Assembly: GCF_000237925.1 (NCBI RefSeq)
Contig: NC_031502.1
Span: forward strand, 13,228,675 to 13,292,674
From: Schistosoma mansoni
Taxonomy: Eukaryota > Platyhelminthes > Trematoda > Strigeidida > Schistosomatidae
DNA length: 64,000 bases
Reading direction: 5' to 3'
The first letter of the stretch is position 1, and each line of letters begins with the position of its first letter. The position numbers and the translations under genes are program-made. Below the pieces are notes generated by a model that searched no databases, was not told the origin of the DNA, and saw nothing but the letters and a program-made list of their open reading frames with translations. Shown here piece after piece: positions 1 to 11,936 of the stretch.

Positions 1-3000
1 TTATTTCAAAAGACCATACACGGATGTATAAAATGTAACACAGATGGGAAGATAACGACTCGTTTCTCGATAAAATAAATTCGCATATCATTTTTATACT
101 TTTATTTTTAACTAGAAAAAATTTACATTGATTAATGGCTCAAACTTAGATCATTTTTAATCGACTTACAGTTGATCAATCAATAAGCTATTAAGGGAAA
201 TCCATGAATAAATATTACAGAAATAGTAGTGTTACAAGCACTAAAATTAGCTTGTTAACTGAATCTTACGCTTGATCCTGTTCCTCACAAGTCCCTCTGT
301 AAAGAGACTTTTCTTTTAGGATGTTTTCAGTTCTGATGGCATCCTAATCGACCTTAAATATTAAACCCCAATTCCTTTGTTATAGTTATATACCAGGGTA
401 ATCATTAAATAAGGTTGCGTTCTCAAAAGCACACATTAATAAAGGTGAGTATCAGAGGGCCGATTTGATGAAGTAATAAAATTGATGCCATTAATACACC
501 AACTGATAAACTAAATATTATGAGTCACAGGCGGGCATGGAAATGGAGATTTAATAATGTGATGTAGATATAAATGCTATTGACCATTGTAAATTCTTAT
601 TACGCAGTTTAATAAGTTTAAATGTGCAAATTCAAACTGTTTACTATTCCTTGTAAGTAGTCCACAATCGACCTGTTTCGAAAATATTCTGCAAACAGTT
701 TAGTGAATACTGCTGCCTGCTTGGACTTCTTTTCTATGCTGAGGTTGGATTCCTGTAACGAATTATCCAATTCTGTATTCACTTAAACTCTGTTTCATTT
801 GTAGACCAAAAAGAATTTCAATATCCTCATATGAGGGTTACTATTATGTTGTTCGATTTAGGAAGATCTTTCATAATGGACTGCTGACGTCCCATTGTAC
901 AATTATGAAAGTCAGACTAGTGTAATTTCCTCGAACGTAGGTGGTGAGTACTTTTAGTTCGTTTCCATTCTCTATGTAGAATGGTGACTATGATAGACAG
1001 TCAAATAGAGTTGGGACTTACAGATTGATTTAGATGCAAAAAGCAACCTCTTTACAGTACATCTGAATATATTCCTCGAGATTCTGGTAAAGTCAAAGGT
1101 TCTTAATCAATCATGATATTTGGTGGGTTTAATGACGGACGAAGTTTGTTCATTTTGTTAAGGTTTTCCATATACGAATTTTCCTGTTTGTTTTTCATCA
1201 GAATCAAAATCAATCAAATAGTTGTACTGAATTTTGAAACTTGAACTTTATAGGTCTAAGTGCACAAAGATTGAGAGATTTTGTATTTTTCATCGGATTT
1301 CCTATGAGGTACACTGCTTCAATAATTTCAGATTCTGAATTATAGATAATATGGAAATTTTTCACCTGGCCTACTATCATGTAGAGGGGGATTCTTGCCT
1401 CTCACAGTCTTGTATTCAGAGAGTAGAATTGGTGGGTCTATTGAATTCGGATTCGACAAAAAGGCCTGATAGTCATATTTTTTTGCGCCGAAATGTCTGC
1501 TTCATTAGAGTCACAGCTAGAGGTTTAGGTGATACTGCATTTGACAAACCGGTAGATGCCGTAGGTAAGATATGATCCGTTGTGTTTGTCAACGTAAATA
1601 TCTGATCATTTATTATTCTGATCAAACACTTTGCAAATAGCTAAGCTTTATCTGGAACGTGATTGGATTCCGTTGACTGCCTTTGTAATAATTTTATACA
1701 TCGTACGACGATGCAACTTACATTTCGCTGTTCAGCATTCCGTAAATCCCCATACCTTCTTATTAATCACTTTCTCTTTTCTGAAGGTATAGCTATTCCC
1801 TATAAAGAAAATCATCATCCTTGTCTCTTTTCAAGTACTCTAATTTCGTTTTAATTCATTGCGTTTAAATACATTGGGTACTATTCCGAACCCTACCCAA
1901 ATAAGTCATTTTAAAACAATCAGATATTAATTTATCTGATACCTAATCACACATTCCATTAGTTAGTCGTAATTTAGTTAAATACAGTAATACCTGCTAC
2001 CACTTGGGAGTTTACGCGAGTAAATCATTTTAAAACGTATAACCGGTTATCTTTTATTTGCGCTATTTTGTTGCTCACTCATATGTGAGTAGCTCTTATT
2101 GGATTGGACACAAGTCAGGTCATTCTGCTTGTATTATACGGTGACCAAAATACATAAGATTTTTGCAAATTTATCTGATCACTACAACCCCAGTTTGAAA
2201 TGCTTTTTGAGTTTTTATTATTATATTATTTCGAATTTTATTTATTGGTATGGGTTGTTGTTGTTGTTCTTTTATCATCATATACTCGGTAGAATTAAAT
2301 CATATTTCAGCTGGTTTTACATCTTTTAGGGAAGTGGTTTTTCTATGTCATAAAGACCTAGATTTTCTCAAGCATTTAATATCATAATGAAGCGTTATGA
2401 TATGTTGATCACATCTGGTGTGAATAGTGAGTCTTTCACCACTCCCAAAATTTATTCATTTCACAAAATACTAAAGTGATTATGTCACATAACGCGTGTT
2501 TTCTTGGACGTGAACGGAGTACAAACCATTAGTAGAAAGACCGTGAAACATTTTGTTTGATTATCAGTAGCTATTTATAAGATGAAAATTTTTTTGTAGA
2601 CGTTTCATGTTTTATGACACAGAGACAAATAAAATATCTATGGAAGAAGCACAAAACATTTTTTGTAACGTAGCCTAAGCGATGTAATAGATAGAAAAAA
2701 TTTTGCGACTTCGAATGGTACAACTAGGAGTGAAAGATAGTCAGATCAGATCAACTTAACTGGAATTATAAAAAAGAGATTCTTACAAAAACTACACTAC
2801 TTTGTTTCTTCAAACTTCATGTTCGAGATCATAACTAGTCTTCATTTGGAACCTCTGCCACTCGTAACTACAAACTAAAGTACTCTCATTAATTAATTTC
2901 GTTTTATAAGTACTCTCATGTTTCTCGAATGAATTCATTTCAGTAAATGGTAAGTCAGTAAATGATTTGTAAAGGTCGATGTGTTATGACTCATCTTAAC

Positions 3001-3362
3001 AATTTTGCATATAATTTATGGCTCTCATTTAATTTTTTGTACGAAGTAAGTAAGTCCTCTATGTATTTGATTGTTTAACTCAATGGATGTTATGTTTACC
3101 AGAATATTTAAGCATAAATAAACATATAGAACCAAGTTCAGATAGACGCGTTAGTGATAGTTAAACTCAGGCATTCATCGGAAATACCTTATTACATCAG
3201 CGCTAGAAAATCTATTGGATCATATTAACCTTTCAAGTGTATCTTATTTATATTGTGGTGCATAGTGAAGCGATATTTCTTTATTGTTTTAGTAAATAGT
3301 TCCTTAATTACCATGAACTAATTTATTAAACAGTGAAAAAAATTTTTCGGACATTTTTATAG
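1..3362. other. AT-rich non-coding stretch upstream of the lipase exon
   Basis: I see no exon, RNA gene or element here that I can name. The longest open frames (for example 1351-1575 and 2099-2329, +) are low-complexity or match no family I know. Because 3363-3671 is a terminal exon with a splice acceptor, at least the right-hand part should be an intron of that gene. The earlier lipase exons, including the GXSXG nucleophile elbow, are not visible and probably lie left of the window. Confidence 0.5.
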
Positions 3363-3671
3363 ATGATTGACAGTCATCTGCTACAGAAATTTGACTACGG
3401 ACAGTATATGAATAGACATATTTATGGTCAAGACGATCCTCCTTCATACACTCTGAAAAACTTTAACATCCCAACAGTCATTTATCATGGAGGAAATGAT
3501 CATTTATGTACAAATGAAAGCATTGATTTACTTAAACAAAGAATTAACAAAACTATCATCTCTGTGAACTATATTGAAAATTATAATCATTTAGGCTACT
3601 TCTGGAGTACAAATGCTGTAGACCTAATTTACTCATCGTTACTTAGATTAATGGAGAAATATCAAGAATAA
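3363..3671 (+). CDS. Lysosomal acid lipase-like protein, last exon (partial gene)
   Basis: This is the C-terminal exon of an alpha/beta-hydrolase of the acid (gastric/lysosomal) lipase family, which hydrolyses cholesteryl esters and triglycerides. A TATAG acceptor sits directly before 3363, so the first ATG is internal, and the frame runs to TAA at 3669-3671. The last ~100 residues align by eye with human LIPA: PPSYTLKNFNIPTVIYHGGNDHL corresponds to [23 protein letters not shown], and NYNHLGYFW to EWEHLDFIW. The Asp of GGNDHL and the His of NYNHL are two members of the Ser-Asp-His triad; the Ser elbow lies in exons I cannot see. The protein ends LMEKYQE, close to LMRKYQ of LIPA, so the C terminus is complete. 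It could instead be the gastric-lipase paralogue, since the family members are alike in this exon. Confidence 0.9.
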   Translation: MIDSHLLQKFDYGQYMNRHIYGQDDPPSYTLKNFNIPTVIYHGGNDHLCTNESIDLLKQRINKTIISVNYIENYNHLGYFWSTNAVDLIYSSLLRLMEKYQE

Positions 3672-3702
3672 GATTTTAAGAAGTTGACAGTTATCTCTAT
3701 CC

Positions 3703-3708
3703 AATAAA
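3703..3708 (+). terminator. AATAAA poly(A) signal of the lipase gene
   Basis: AATAAA lies about 30 bases after the lipase stop codon, the first such hexamer downstream. The implied 3' UTR is very short. Another AATAAA near 4070 is an alternative. Confidence 0.6.
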
Positions 3709-4508
3709 CCAAATTGTCTATTTTCTTCTTTTCGTTTAATATCTGTCAAGATTTTTAATGTTTTATTGATAGTAATAACGAGAAAATGTAGCTATCGATT
3801 CAGGCTTATAATTAGTTAGTTGAAATTAGCTTGCTGAAAAGGAATGGCCATTAATTCATTTGTGAATTTTCATCATTTGGATAACTTATTTAAAAACTAC
3901 GAGTAAGTTATTTGTTTGAATGATTAGAAATAATTAGTTAGTTAAATTTACTATTAGTCTTCAAGAAATCTCTCCTTACAAATTCATAGCCACGAAATTT
4001 AAAGTTGTAGTTGGATAATGAAAAATTTGGAATACTTATGGTTTATGGTAGGAAATCTAAAGCTATACAATAAAGCCAAAACAAATATTGATGCAGAATA
4101 ATATGAATTCATTATATTTCGTGATTTCTCATCAACTTCTTACAACCAAATATGGATGAGAGTTTTAGTATTGAGATAATATATAGTGTGGAACAATTGA
4201 CATAAGTGAATGTAAAAGGATTGCAATAACAAAAGGTCATCAATGATAACTACATTTATATATATGTTCAAGAAAAGGTCAGAGGTTATTAGGTATTAGA
4301 ATGAAGGAAGCATAAAGGGTGGGTGGCGTAATAGTTGAATGGAGTTCAAAGACAGATATGATCAAATGTGTGATAATTTTAGAGGTAATGAAGGATTCAT
4401 GGAATTAAAAACAAATAGGATGGGTTATGTAATAATTGAATAGAATTTGGAGAGTTCATATAATTTAAGAGAAACAAGTCAGTGGAAATGTGTGAGAGAA
4501 AGGGTGGT
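3709..4508. other. AT-rich intergenic DNA
   Basis: I see no gene here. From about 4260 to 4500 the + strand is purine-rich (many AGG/GAA runs), just before the Penelope-like element. Confidence 0.5.
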
Positions 4509-5870
4509 TTAAGAATTGGGCAATGGAAGAGGAATATAATAAAAACTAAATATTAACCAAAGTAAAACTAATATCCAAAAAATTAAAACAAAAAACAAGA
4601 AATGGATTACCAGGGTAGTAATAAGTTTATCACTGTCTCTTTTTGAGTACATAGATCCGGTTTGAGTTTTTTTTATCGCGATCGCTTCAGCAAACTGGAG
4701 AGCAATTGTAATTCTTTGTTTGCTAATAATTTTGAAAGCATGAGAAATGTCAGCGGTGTGCCCGGTGTCGAGTAAATGCCGAGCTATTGCACTGTTGAGA
4801 GCCCTGGTCACTCTCAGCCTCAGTTTCTTACGAACATGCTCAGAAATACGAACATGTACTCTTCTCTCGGTTATTCCAAAGTATGTTCTTTGGCACATAC
4901 ATGTAAATTGGTAAATGCAGTTGGAGCTACTGAGAAAAGAGGACTTGTCGATTTTAGCTTGTTTGAGTGAGCAGTTAGTTTCCCACACCGTTGTCAGTTT
5001 AGCTGCTGGGTAGGTCGCTTTCAACGCAGAATCAAGTCTGTGATTAATTATTCCAGGGATTTCATCTCCTTTGAAACGTAGGTATAAGAAGCATGTTTTC
5101 TTTTCCACTCGATCATACTTGGTGTTTGCCTATTTATGGATGAATTTCTCCGGGTATGCATTTTCACGTAGGCACTTGGTGATTAAAGCAATTTCTTCAA
5201 GACACTCATTTGAGCAGATTTTGCGTGCGCGGTCAAAAAAGGTTCGTACAATACCCTTTTTGTAGTTCAATGGACAGAAACTGTAGTAATTGAGATATAG
5301 TCCACTTCAAGTGTTTTTGCGATGAACGTATCTTTGTAATGTACCCACTGATGTTCGTCTAATTCCAATATCTAGGAAATGGAATTTATCTTCCACTTCA
5401 TGTTCCATGGTAAATTTTATATCCTTGTATGCTTTATTGAACAAACTGAGTAGATTGATGGAGTGTTTGTGATTGTTGCAAACAAGAAAAGTGTCATCCA
5501 TGTATCTACAGTAGAGTGTGGTACTATTGATGACATGCTTAAGCTTCTTCTATTCGAGATTTCCCATAAATATGTCGGCCAGAATCGGACCCATGGCTAC
5601 TTCATCAATTTGACGGTAGAACACATTGTTGAATTTGAATTGTATGTTCTTTGTACACAGAAACAGGAGCTGTTTGAATTCATGGATTGGTAAAGGTAAA
5701 AGTTCAGAATATTCAACTATGATCTCTGCCGTTTCATCCAAGGGTATGTACGACGTGTCACAAAATCACAAATTGAATGTACTAAGAAACTCATCTCGAA
5801 ACTTAAAACAGAATCCCTTAGTTATGACAAAATTATTATGGATTTAAACATTGTATGTCGAATTAAACTC
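4509..5870 (-). mobile_element. Penelope-like element (RT plus GIY-YIG endonuclease), degenerate
   Basis: Read on the minus strand from about 5870 down, the pieces come in Penelope order. First is a reverse-transcriptase part with DEVAMGPILADIFMGNLE (5741-5550), like the family's GVAMGSPL...ADIFM motif. Next is MDDTFLVCNNHKHS followed by KFHFLDIGI (5501-5307), the YxDDTF catalytic motif and the FLD block. A connecting segment ends in ENAYPEKFIHK (about 5260-5130). Last is a GIY-YIG endonuclease, CIYQFTCMCQRTYFGITERRVHVRISEH (within 5108-4509). The pieces lie in different frames, so this copy is not functional. The start of the RT (fingers) is only vaguely visible above 5741. No target duplication or terminal repeats were identified. 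Confidence 0.8.
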
Positions 5871-8600
5871 AATAATTTCATCTACAATGTTCAGTCTAAA
5901 ACCAGTTATAAATTGATGACATGTTTGACTTAAATTGTATAAACAACCGTTCCGTTATTTTTCTTTTGTCCCATCAAAGTGAATTATTTTTTAGGTTTGA
6001 TGTATACTATCTTGTGAAAAAAGAAACATGTTCATTTCTTTCGTACGTTTACTTTGGAGGTTCTTAAATGAAAGTTAAAAAACTAAATTATTCTTATTGA
6101 TTAATTCAATAGGATTTGTAATCCCGCAGACTGTATCTTCAAAAGAACTCGTATTTTCAGAGATTATCTAAAGGTCAAAAGCGATGTCATTTTTTAGCTG
6201 GGTTTATGACATTCTTTTTTGTGTGAAAATAGTAGAGGCTAAAAACTCTTTCTCAGAAGTATTCTTATTACTATTTACAAACACTAAAATCAATAACTTA
6301 TTACATATTCTTTCCAATAAATTTACAGAGACAATGATAGACGTAAAGAAAAGAAACAGTGAACACATCTAGGGCACATCTTAAAGGAGAAATAAATGTG
6401 CCCATCATAGATGGAAAGCAAGTTCGTTCAAACAAGGTTGAATATTCATGGTCAATTTCAAGACATCAATTTACTACTTGCTGACAAAAAAGAACAAAAC
6501 ATGTCTTGTTTGTTTCAACTAATTACTGAATATTTACTCTGCACTCCTGTATTGGAACTATGTGTTGAAATATTGATTCCAACATTCTTTGTCTATTTAG
6601 TAATGAGTCATAAAGTCGCCGAAACGGTTCTTTTAGTTCTGTTGTACGTGTTTACCGTTTAAAATCTTATGAATATCTCCGCACTATCCTTAGTATAGCT
6701 TTACCTCCAATTTCATAAATCGAGTTAAAAGAAACAACATAGTTTTACAACTAAACGATGTAGTATTTTAGTAAATGTAGTGCACGTACCGAGGCTAGTG
6801 GAGTGATTGACAGATAAATTTCAGTATTCTGAGGGTTATCCAGTATGGTTCTCAGATTTTATGGAAATAAACTTCTTCACTAAAATAACTGAAATTGTTT
6901 TTTGTGCCGTAGAAAAGTAAAACTGTGACAAATCACATAATCAATCATCTCTATACAATACGTGTATATAGCTATGTTCTAACTAACGTACACATGGTAA
7001 ATCGTGTAATTTAATTTGAAAACAATTTGAGTTTTCTGCAACACGCATTAGAGCGCATCTCACATTTTGAGCTAACTCTTTTTTTACCTATTTCATTTCT
7101 ACCATTAAGTATTAACAGTGAAAAAAATACTAATAGTTTTATTTGTAAAGAAATTTTGAGAAATATCAGTACTTATATATTACTGTTTGAGAGCTTTTGA
7201 CAGTGATAATGCTATGTTTGAAGCGATTACGAGTTCACGTGGTATGCGAACGGAACAAAGACTTGTAACCAAAGACCAATAAGCTAGCTATTCCGACGTG
7301 TCCCAGCCCCGCTAACTAGTGATAAGTCGAAATCCAAACGGGGACTATATTCCACAAGCAGCCAGAAGCATGAGCGATCCAACAGGCACAAACTAAACGT
7401 ATGTACACAACATAAAACTGTCCTTGGGAAGCGTTACAAAATAGCATACTGAAAGACGCAACGGACCAATAGCGTTTAAGGTTTTCCCAAGTGGGAAATA
7501 CGACATGAAGGTGGAAAGAGCGCTTTTGGCGCGGAAGCAAAGAAATTCAAATTTTCAAGATAAAATTACAAAAACAAGGTATTTACTAAGTGAGTTCTGG
7601 AAATCTAACATCCCCAACAGATAACCTTCCTAATTATGCTCAAGAAGGTTCAGTGTGGCTGGAATTCCACGTCCTAAGGCCTCCATTCTATCAGTAAAGT
7701 TGGTGCAAAATATTAATGTGTTGTAAGAACTTAGTCACCGACCTAGCAGTAAATGATATTCAAAAACCAAAAGAACACAATCCCATATACGTCTACCACT
7801 ATGTATTCGAGATATTTGTGCTCAAAATGTTTCTCCTATGTGCTTAGAAAAGAAGTAGCTAACTTTTTCTTTTGTATTTAATTATAGCTTACAACAGCAA
7901 TAGGTTACTCTATATCAATCTCTTTTTAGATTAACCTGTGCGGACAGTTCTTTCCAGTCAAAAACTAGAGAGACTTAATCCTCTAACCCTGAGTCAAATT
8001 TCTGTGAGGATATTGTAGATTTTTGCAGATAAATACAAGTTATTTGTGCATACTATAGAGAGATAACGAGACAAATTATACCTATGTTCAGGAGTAATAT
8101 TCAATAATTTCATATTTCGTGTAAAACGGTCATTCTTTTGCTTGAAAATTCCATAGACCGCTAAATCGAAATCACTTTTTGGTAACATTGCGATGAGCTA
8201 CCCGTCAGCAAATCGCACTTCTGACTATGCGAGCTGTTGATATGGAGCTTGATATAATTCATTTTTAATATTAGTGTAACTCACTACCAACTTTACGTTT
8301 TCAATAGCGAAGTAATGGTTCATACAGATAAGGGCGTGAGCAAAAAGACAAGTGAAAAAATGCGTATGTTAATAAAGGTGAACTTTAAGAAATAGAATGA
8401 CATTTTTTATCGTGTGAAATATGTTCGACTTACGATCGTCCCTTTATTCTAAAACCAATAGAAATGGTGGTTTTCCAAACGTCTAATGAAGTTGTTTATT
8501 TTCAACAAATAATGAAAAATTTCGAATTCTGCAATAAATTGTCATCCGTACTAGTCATGTTATCTCGTACGTCTAAGTGATAGTCCTTTGGTTTACGCAG
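5871..8600. other. Intergenic DNA, one GC-richer patch
   Basis: I see no recognisable gene. The patch at about 7240-7560 is clearly richer in G+C than its surroundings and has sharp edges, as an inserted repeat would. Its minus-strand open frame (7540-7316) matches no family I know. The remainder is AT-rich with stops in all frames. Confidence 0.45.
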
Positions 8601-9851
8601 CTTATTTACGCCTGTTACCCTTTGAAATTGGTCGAAAATATAAATAGTAGATCACTTCGAGAATCAAAATAAGGTTGCGTAAGATGAAAAACAAATGCTT
8701 GAGAAGTAATTATATACTTACGGGATATGAGGAAGATAAAAAACCTGAAGGCGGAAACAATAAATAACAGTTTCCTTGATAGTTCCGAACGGCTGTCCAC
8801 TGTCGCGACAGACGGCCAACATTTTCTGTTCGCTGAGCCGCAACACAGTAAGATCAGCCTAATTGCCATTCGGTTTGGTTTACGTACTAGAGTATTAAAA
8901 CCACCTGTCACTAACACTACATCAGAGCGTTTAGCTTTTTGAAGGAGGCTTGGTAGCTTCCCATAAAATTCATCTTTAACTTTGTCCGAGCTGCAATCAG
9001 CGGTAGTGTAGGCAGAGAAAACGAACAGGCAACGTCGTATATCCCCATTTTTCCGAGATCTTACTGTCTTGTTTAGTTAAACACATAAGTAACTGTCTAT
9101 TGGAATCTAGTCTAGGAGAGTCTGTTCTGCTTTCGAACTTAGTTCTATATCTATACCAGCGATGCCGCGTGAAGTAGCAGTAGGGTCTTCAGATACACGA
9201 AGAGTAAAGCGTGCGGGTTCTTTATACTGACATGGTGAAGTCAAATGAATGATCGTACTTAGATTCTGTACATGCGTTTCAGAGACGTAGCATACATCGA
9301 CGACGCGAGATTCTTGAGTTCTAACTAAAGAAGCCTGCAATCCCGTCTGACAAAAGGTGCGAACATTAAAAGCGTAGTTTCAGGAGACCAGGAATATCAT
9401 CTTGTGAACCCGAAACATCAGCATTGGTAGCGCGTGAATGTAAAGATAAATGATAAGGCTTAGTCGTGAGGATAGAAGAATTATTCAGAGGTGAGGTAAA
9501 GGTTTGATCTTGAACAAGATGATTTCAGGTGCTGAAAAGGGCATGGGGGTAGTTGACACTTCCCGGATGACAACATAGTGAAAAGATGTTTCTTCTTCAG
9601 TAACCTGAAAGAGAAGCTGAGTTAGTGGTGGTCTTAGCGAACTGGGAACGTGACCACAGAACCCATGGGACAACTGCTTGAGGCCGGTGGAGCACGGCCC
9701 TATTGTGGGTTTTTTGATGCGTTAACTCCTCACTTCTAAAAGTCTTAACATCGGAGACAAAAATCTGTGGGTTAAAGTGGGAAGTGACATTTTCAGGGTC
9801 GACCTTTTCTACCCCTTCCTTCATTATCTCAAGCTGTACAACTGTATTCAT
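8600..9851 (-). mobile_element. Old RTE-type LINE remnant (RTE-A lineage): 5' region and endonuclease
   Basis: On the minus strand, 9851-9400 resembles the 5' region of RTE-A relatives: the stretch around 9690-9490 is similar to the + strand at 23085-23230. Below it comes the start of an apurinic-type endonuclease, with VRTFCQTGLQASLV...RVVDVCYVSETHVQNLS, matching VRTLMQIGQQIGLSM...NIDVCCLSETRIQDTS of the better copy at 35.5 kb. It continues through TSRGIAGIDIELSSKAEQTLLDW (matching SSGLAGVGVALSARAEVALIDW). A later piece, VTGGFNTLVRK near 8880, corresponds to LAGDLNAQVGR. Several frames are used and parts are missing, so it is an old, dead copy. No reverse transcriptase part is attached. Confidence 0.7.
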
Positions 9852-11471
9852 AGTTAACTTCTATTAATGGTAGTCTAGTGTAATATAATGTGAATTCAAT
9901 GCCACTTTATTTTTGATAACTTTTTAATTATGCAACAGTCTTTCTAAATCTTATTACGACCAGATATCATCATCGGGCTTGGTACAGATGTCTATCGGTA
10001 CAAGTTGCTATACTACATCAGTAGGACGAGATGGAAATAAAAAAGGAGATCGGATTAATGCAGTAGCAACGATATAAAACTTAACCTTGGGAATAAGGTT
10101 TGACAAGACAGAATAGAAATTTATGTATAAAGAGACACCAGAGTTCAAGATTGAGAAGATATACTATTATATTCGATACTTGAAGAATTTGAATTGTTGT
10201 TAGCTTCAATGAATGACATAGTTTCTTATTTTCTTATAGACTACTATTTTTAAAAGTTAACAACAAATACGTTTGTAATATAAGTAAATGACATTGTCGA
10301 AAAAGAAAATTCCCTTCTTGAACTGTCTGTGATTCTTCATCAATAACTTTCTTTTATGGTAATTGTGACTTCATAACTTTACAAAAAGGAGGTGTCACAG
10401 TACAATAGTTACTGAATACTGAAAGAGTACTTCATATGATACATATCAAGATTGATCTATGAATGATATTTTCGATTGAATAGCTAGTGGAAACATGTGA
10501 AGCCCTTAAATAAATACATTTCAGCAAAGACTTTTGAATTGCAAATCAATTCTAAGTCATCTATGTATTTTATTCCCATATTTAGTGAGACAAACTCTTT
10601 TCGGTCGATTCGCATGGATATTAAAATCATGTAACAAATAACTGTGGGATTGTTTTTATTCAACTTGTGGATAAATCTCAAGAAAACATGACTATTCGAA
10701 AGGAAATTTAGTTTTAACACAGACTATAAAAAACCGTACAACAGAGATAATCATAATGGTATATCAGTCAACGAAACAAAGACGAGAGCTTTCTGGAGAA
10801 ACCTTGGGTGTTTTTTTATACAACCACTATTTATTGGCCTGCTGTAGAAAGTAATTTCTATAAAGAATTATTTAATAAGAGTAATAAGAGAATGTGAGTA
10901 TGTTGATGGTAACAATACACATGGACAATTATGCATTAAACAATGACATAACCTAGAACCAAGTACATGCATCAGAAACATTTTAGCCCATATACATAAG
11001 TATTCGCAAACGTAGATCAGAAAAACTAATATTTCATTTAAAAATACAAGTGAAAAACAAAACCAAAGCAAGGCTTTGATTCTGGAAAAAAATACAAATC
11101 ACGAAACTTAGGGGTAATAAGATGACCAATAAGTCTCAGTAGTACAATTTATTTCATTTAAAAAGACATTCAAATAATTCTGAGATTTGAAATGAAATTT
11201 GCTGACAAAAAATTGATCGTATTATGTGCTTTCGGTAAATAGAAAATCCACATGAGATCCAGATTGAGCTTCGAATAAGTCACTGAGATGAGCATGAGTT
11301 TCTGTTACTTACCATAAACTTATCACATGAAAGTTCATCCACAAGAGCAGATAAAAACAATAATAAAAATAAACACACAAGCTGTGGAAACCAGAAGGTT
11401 AGATTGATTCATCAAATATATCAATGTAGTGTACATATATTGGTGTTGCAGCTATACTTATACAAAAGAAG
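9852..11471. other. Intergenic DNA and GRB2 3' UTR
   Basis: I see no coding region. The right end (about 11471-11148) is the probable 3' UTR of the minus-strand GRB2 gene: the minus-strand hexamer AATAAA lies at 11153-11148, about 320 bases after the stop codon. Confidence 0.5.
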
Positions 11472-11936
11472 TTAAGTAGCACGAGCGATCTGAGCAGAGG
11501 GTTGTGGAACTTTAGAAGGATTACTACGCATGTTAGAAACTGTGGAACTAGACGTATTATTTGATAAGAGTTTGACATAATTAGCAGGAATCAAGCCTTG
11601 AGGAGTTGGTTGACCACTAGAAGCATGAGTTATTAATTCAGCAAACCACCAATTTTCATCTTCTTCACCAAGCAATCGAAGACGATCTCCCTGACGAAAT
11701 GACATTTCTTCTTGAAACTCAGCATTGAAGTCAAATTTGGCTACACACTGTCGTCCAGACAAATTTGTAAATACCACTCCAGGAGGTAAATCCAGATTCA
11801 TTTGAGCAGGGTGCTCTTTAGTATGTAAATGTGAACCAACGGTAGTCTGTGGATGGGAACCCTTGTTAGTAGTATTTGTGTGAATGCTAGGGCTATTAAA
11901 AACCACATTAGGACCGGAACCAACTGAACCAAAAGT
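11472..11936 (-). CDS. GRB2: GRB2 exon 3: long linker, C-terminal SH3 and tail
   Basis: The acceptor TTTTCAG precedes 11936; the frame enters at phase 0 and ends at TAA (11474-11472). The first ~60 residues are a Thr/Asn/His/Pro-rich linker. The SH3 follows, with ALYDF-type CVAKFDF, the NWW pair, and IPANYVKLL. The last 30 residues are rich in Ser, Asn, Pro and Gln. Confidence 0.94.
   Translation of the reverse strand, partial: TFGSVGSGPNVVFNSPSIHTNTTNKGSHPQTTVGSHLHTKEHPAQMNLDLPPGVVFTNLSGRQCVAKFDFNAEFQEEMSFRQGDRLRLLGEEDENWWFAELITHASSGQPTPQGLIPANYVKLLSNNTSSSTVSNMRSNPSKVPQPSAQIARAT

Noticed and set aside
1351-1575. 74-codon ORF as a host exon or lipase exon
   Set aside because: No similarity to lipase and no clear splice sites; composition fits a decayed repeat or chance.
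6600-6640. Hammerhead-like AATGAGTC...CGAAAC on the plus strand
   Set aside because: CUGANGA is absent and the intervening bases do not form stem II.
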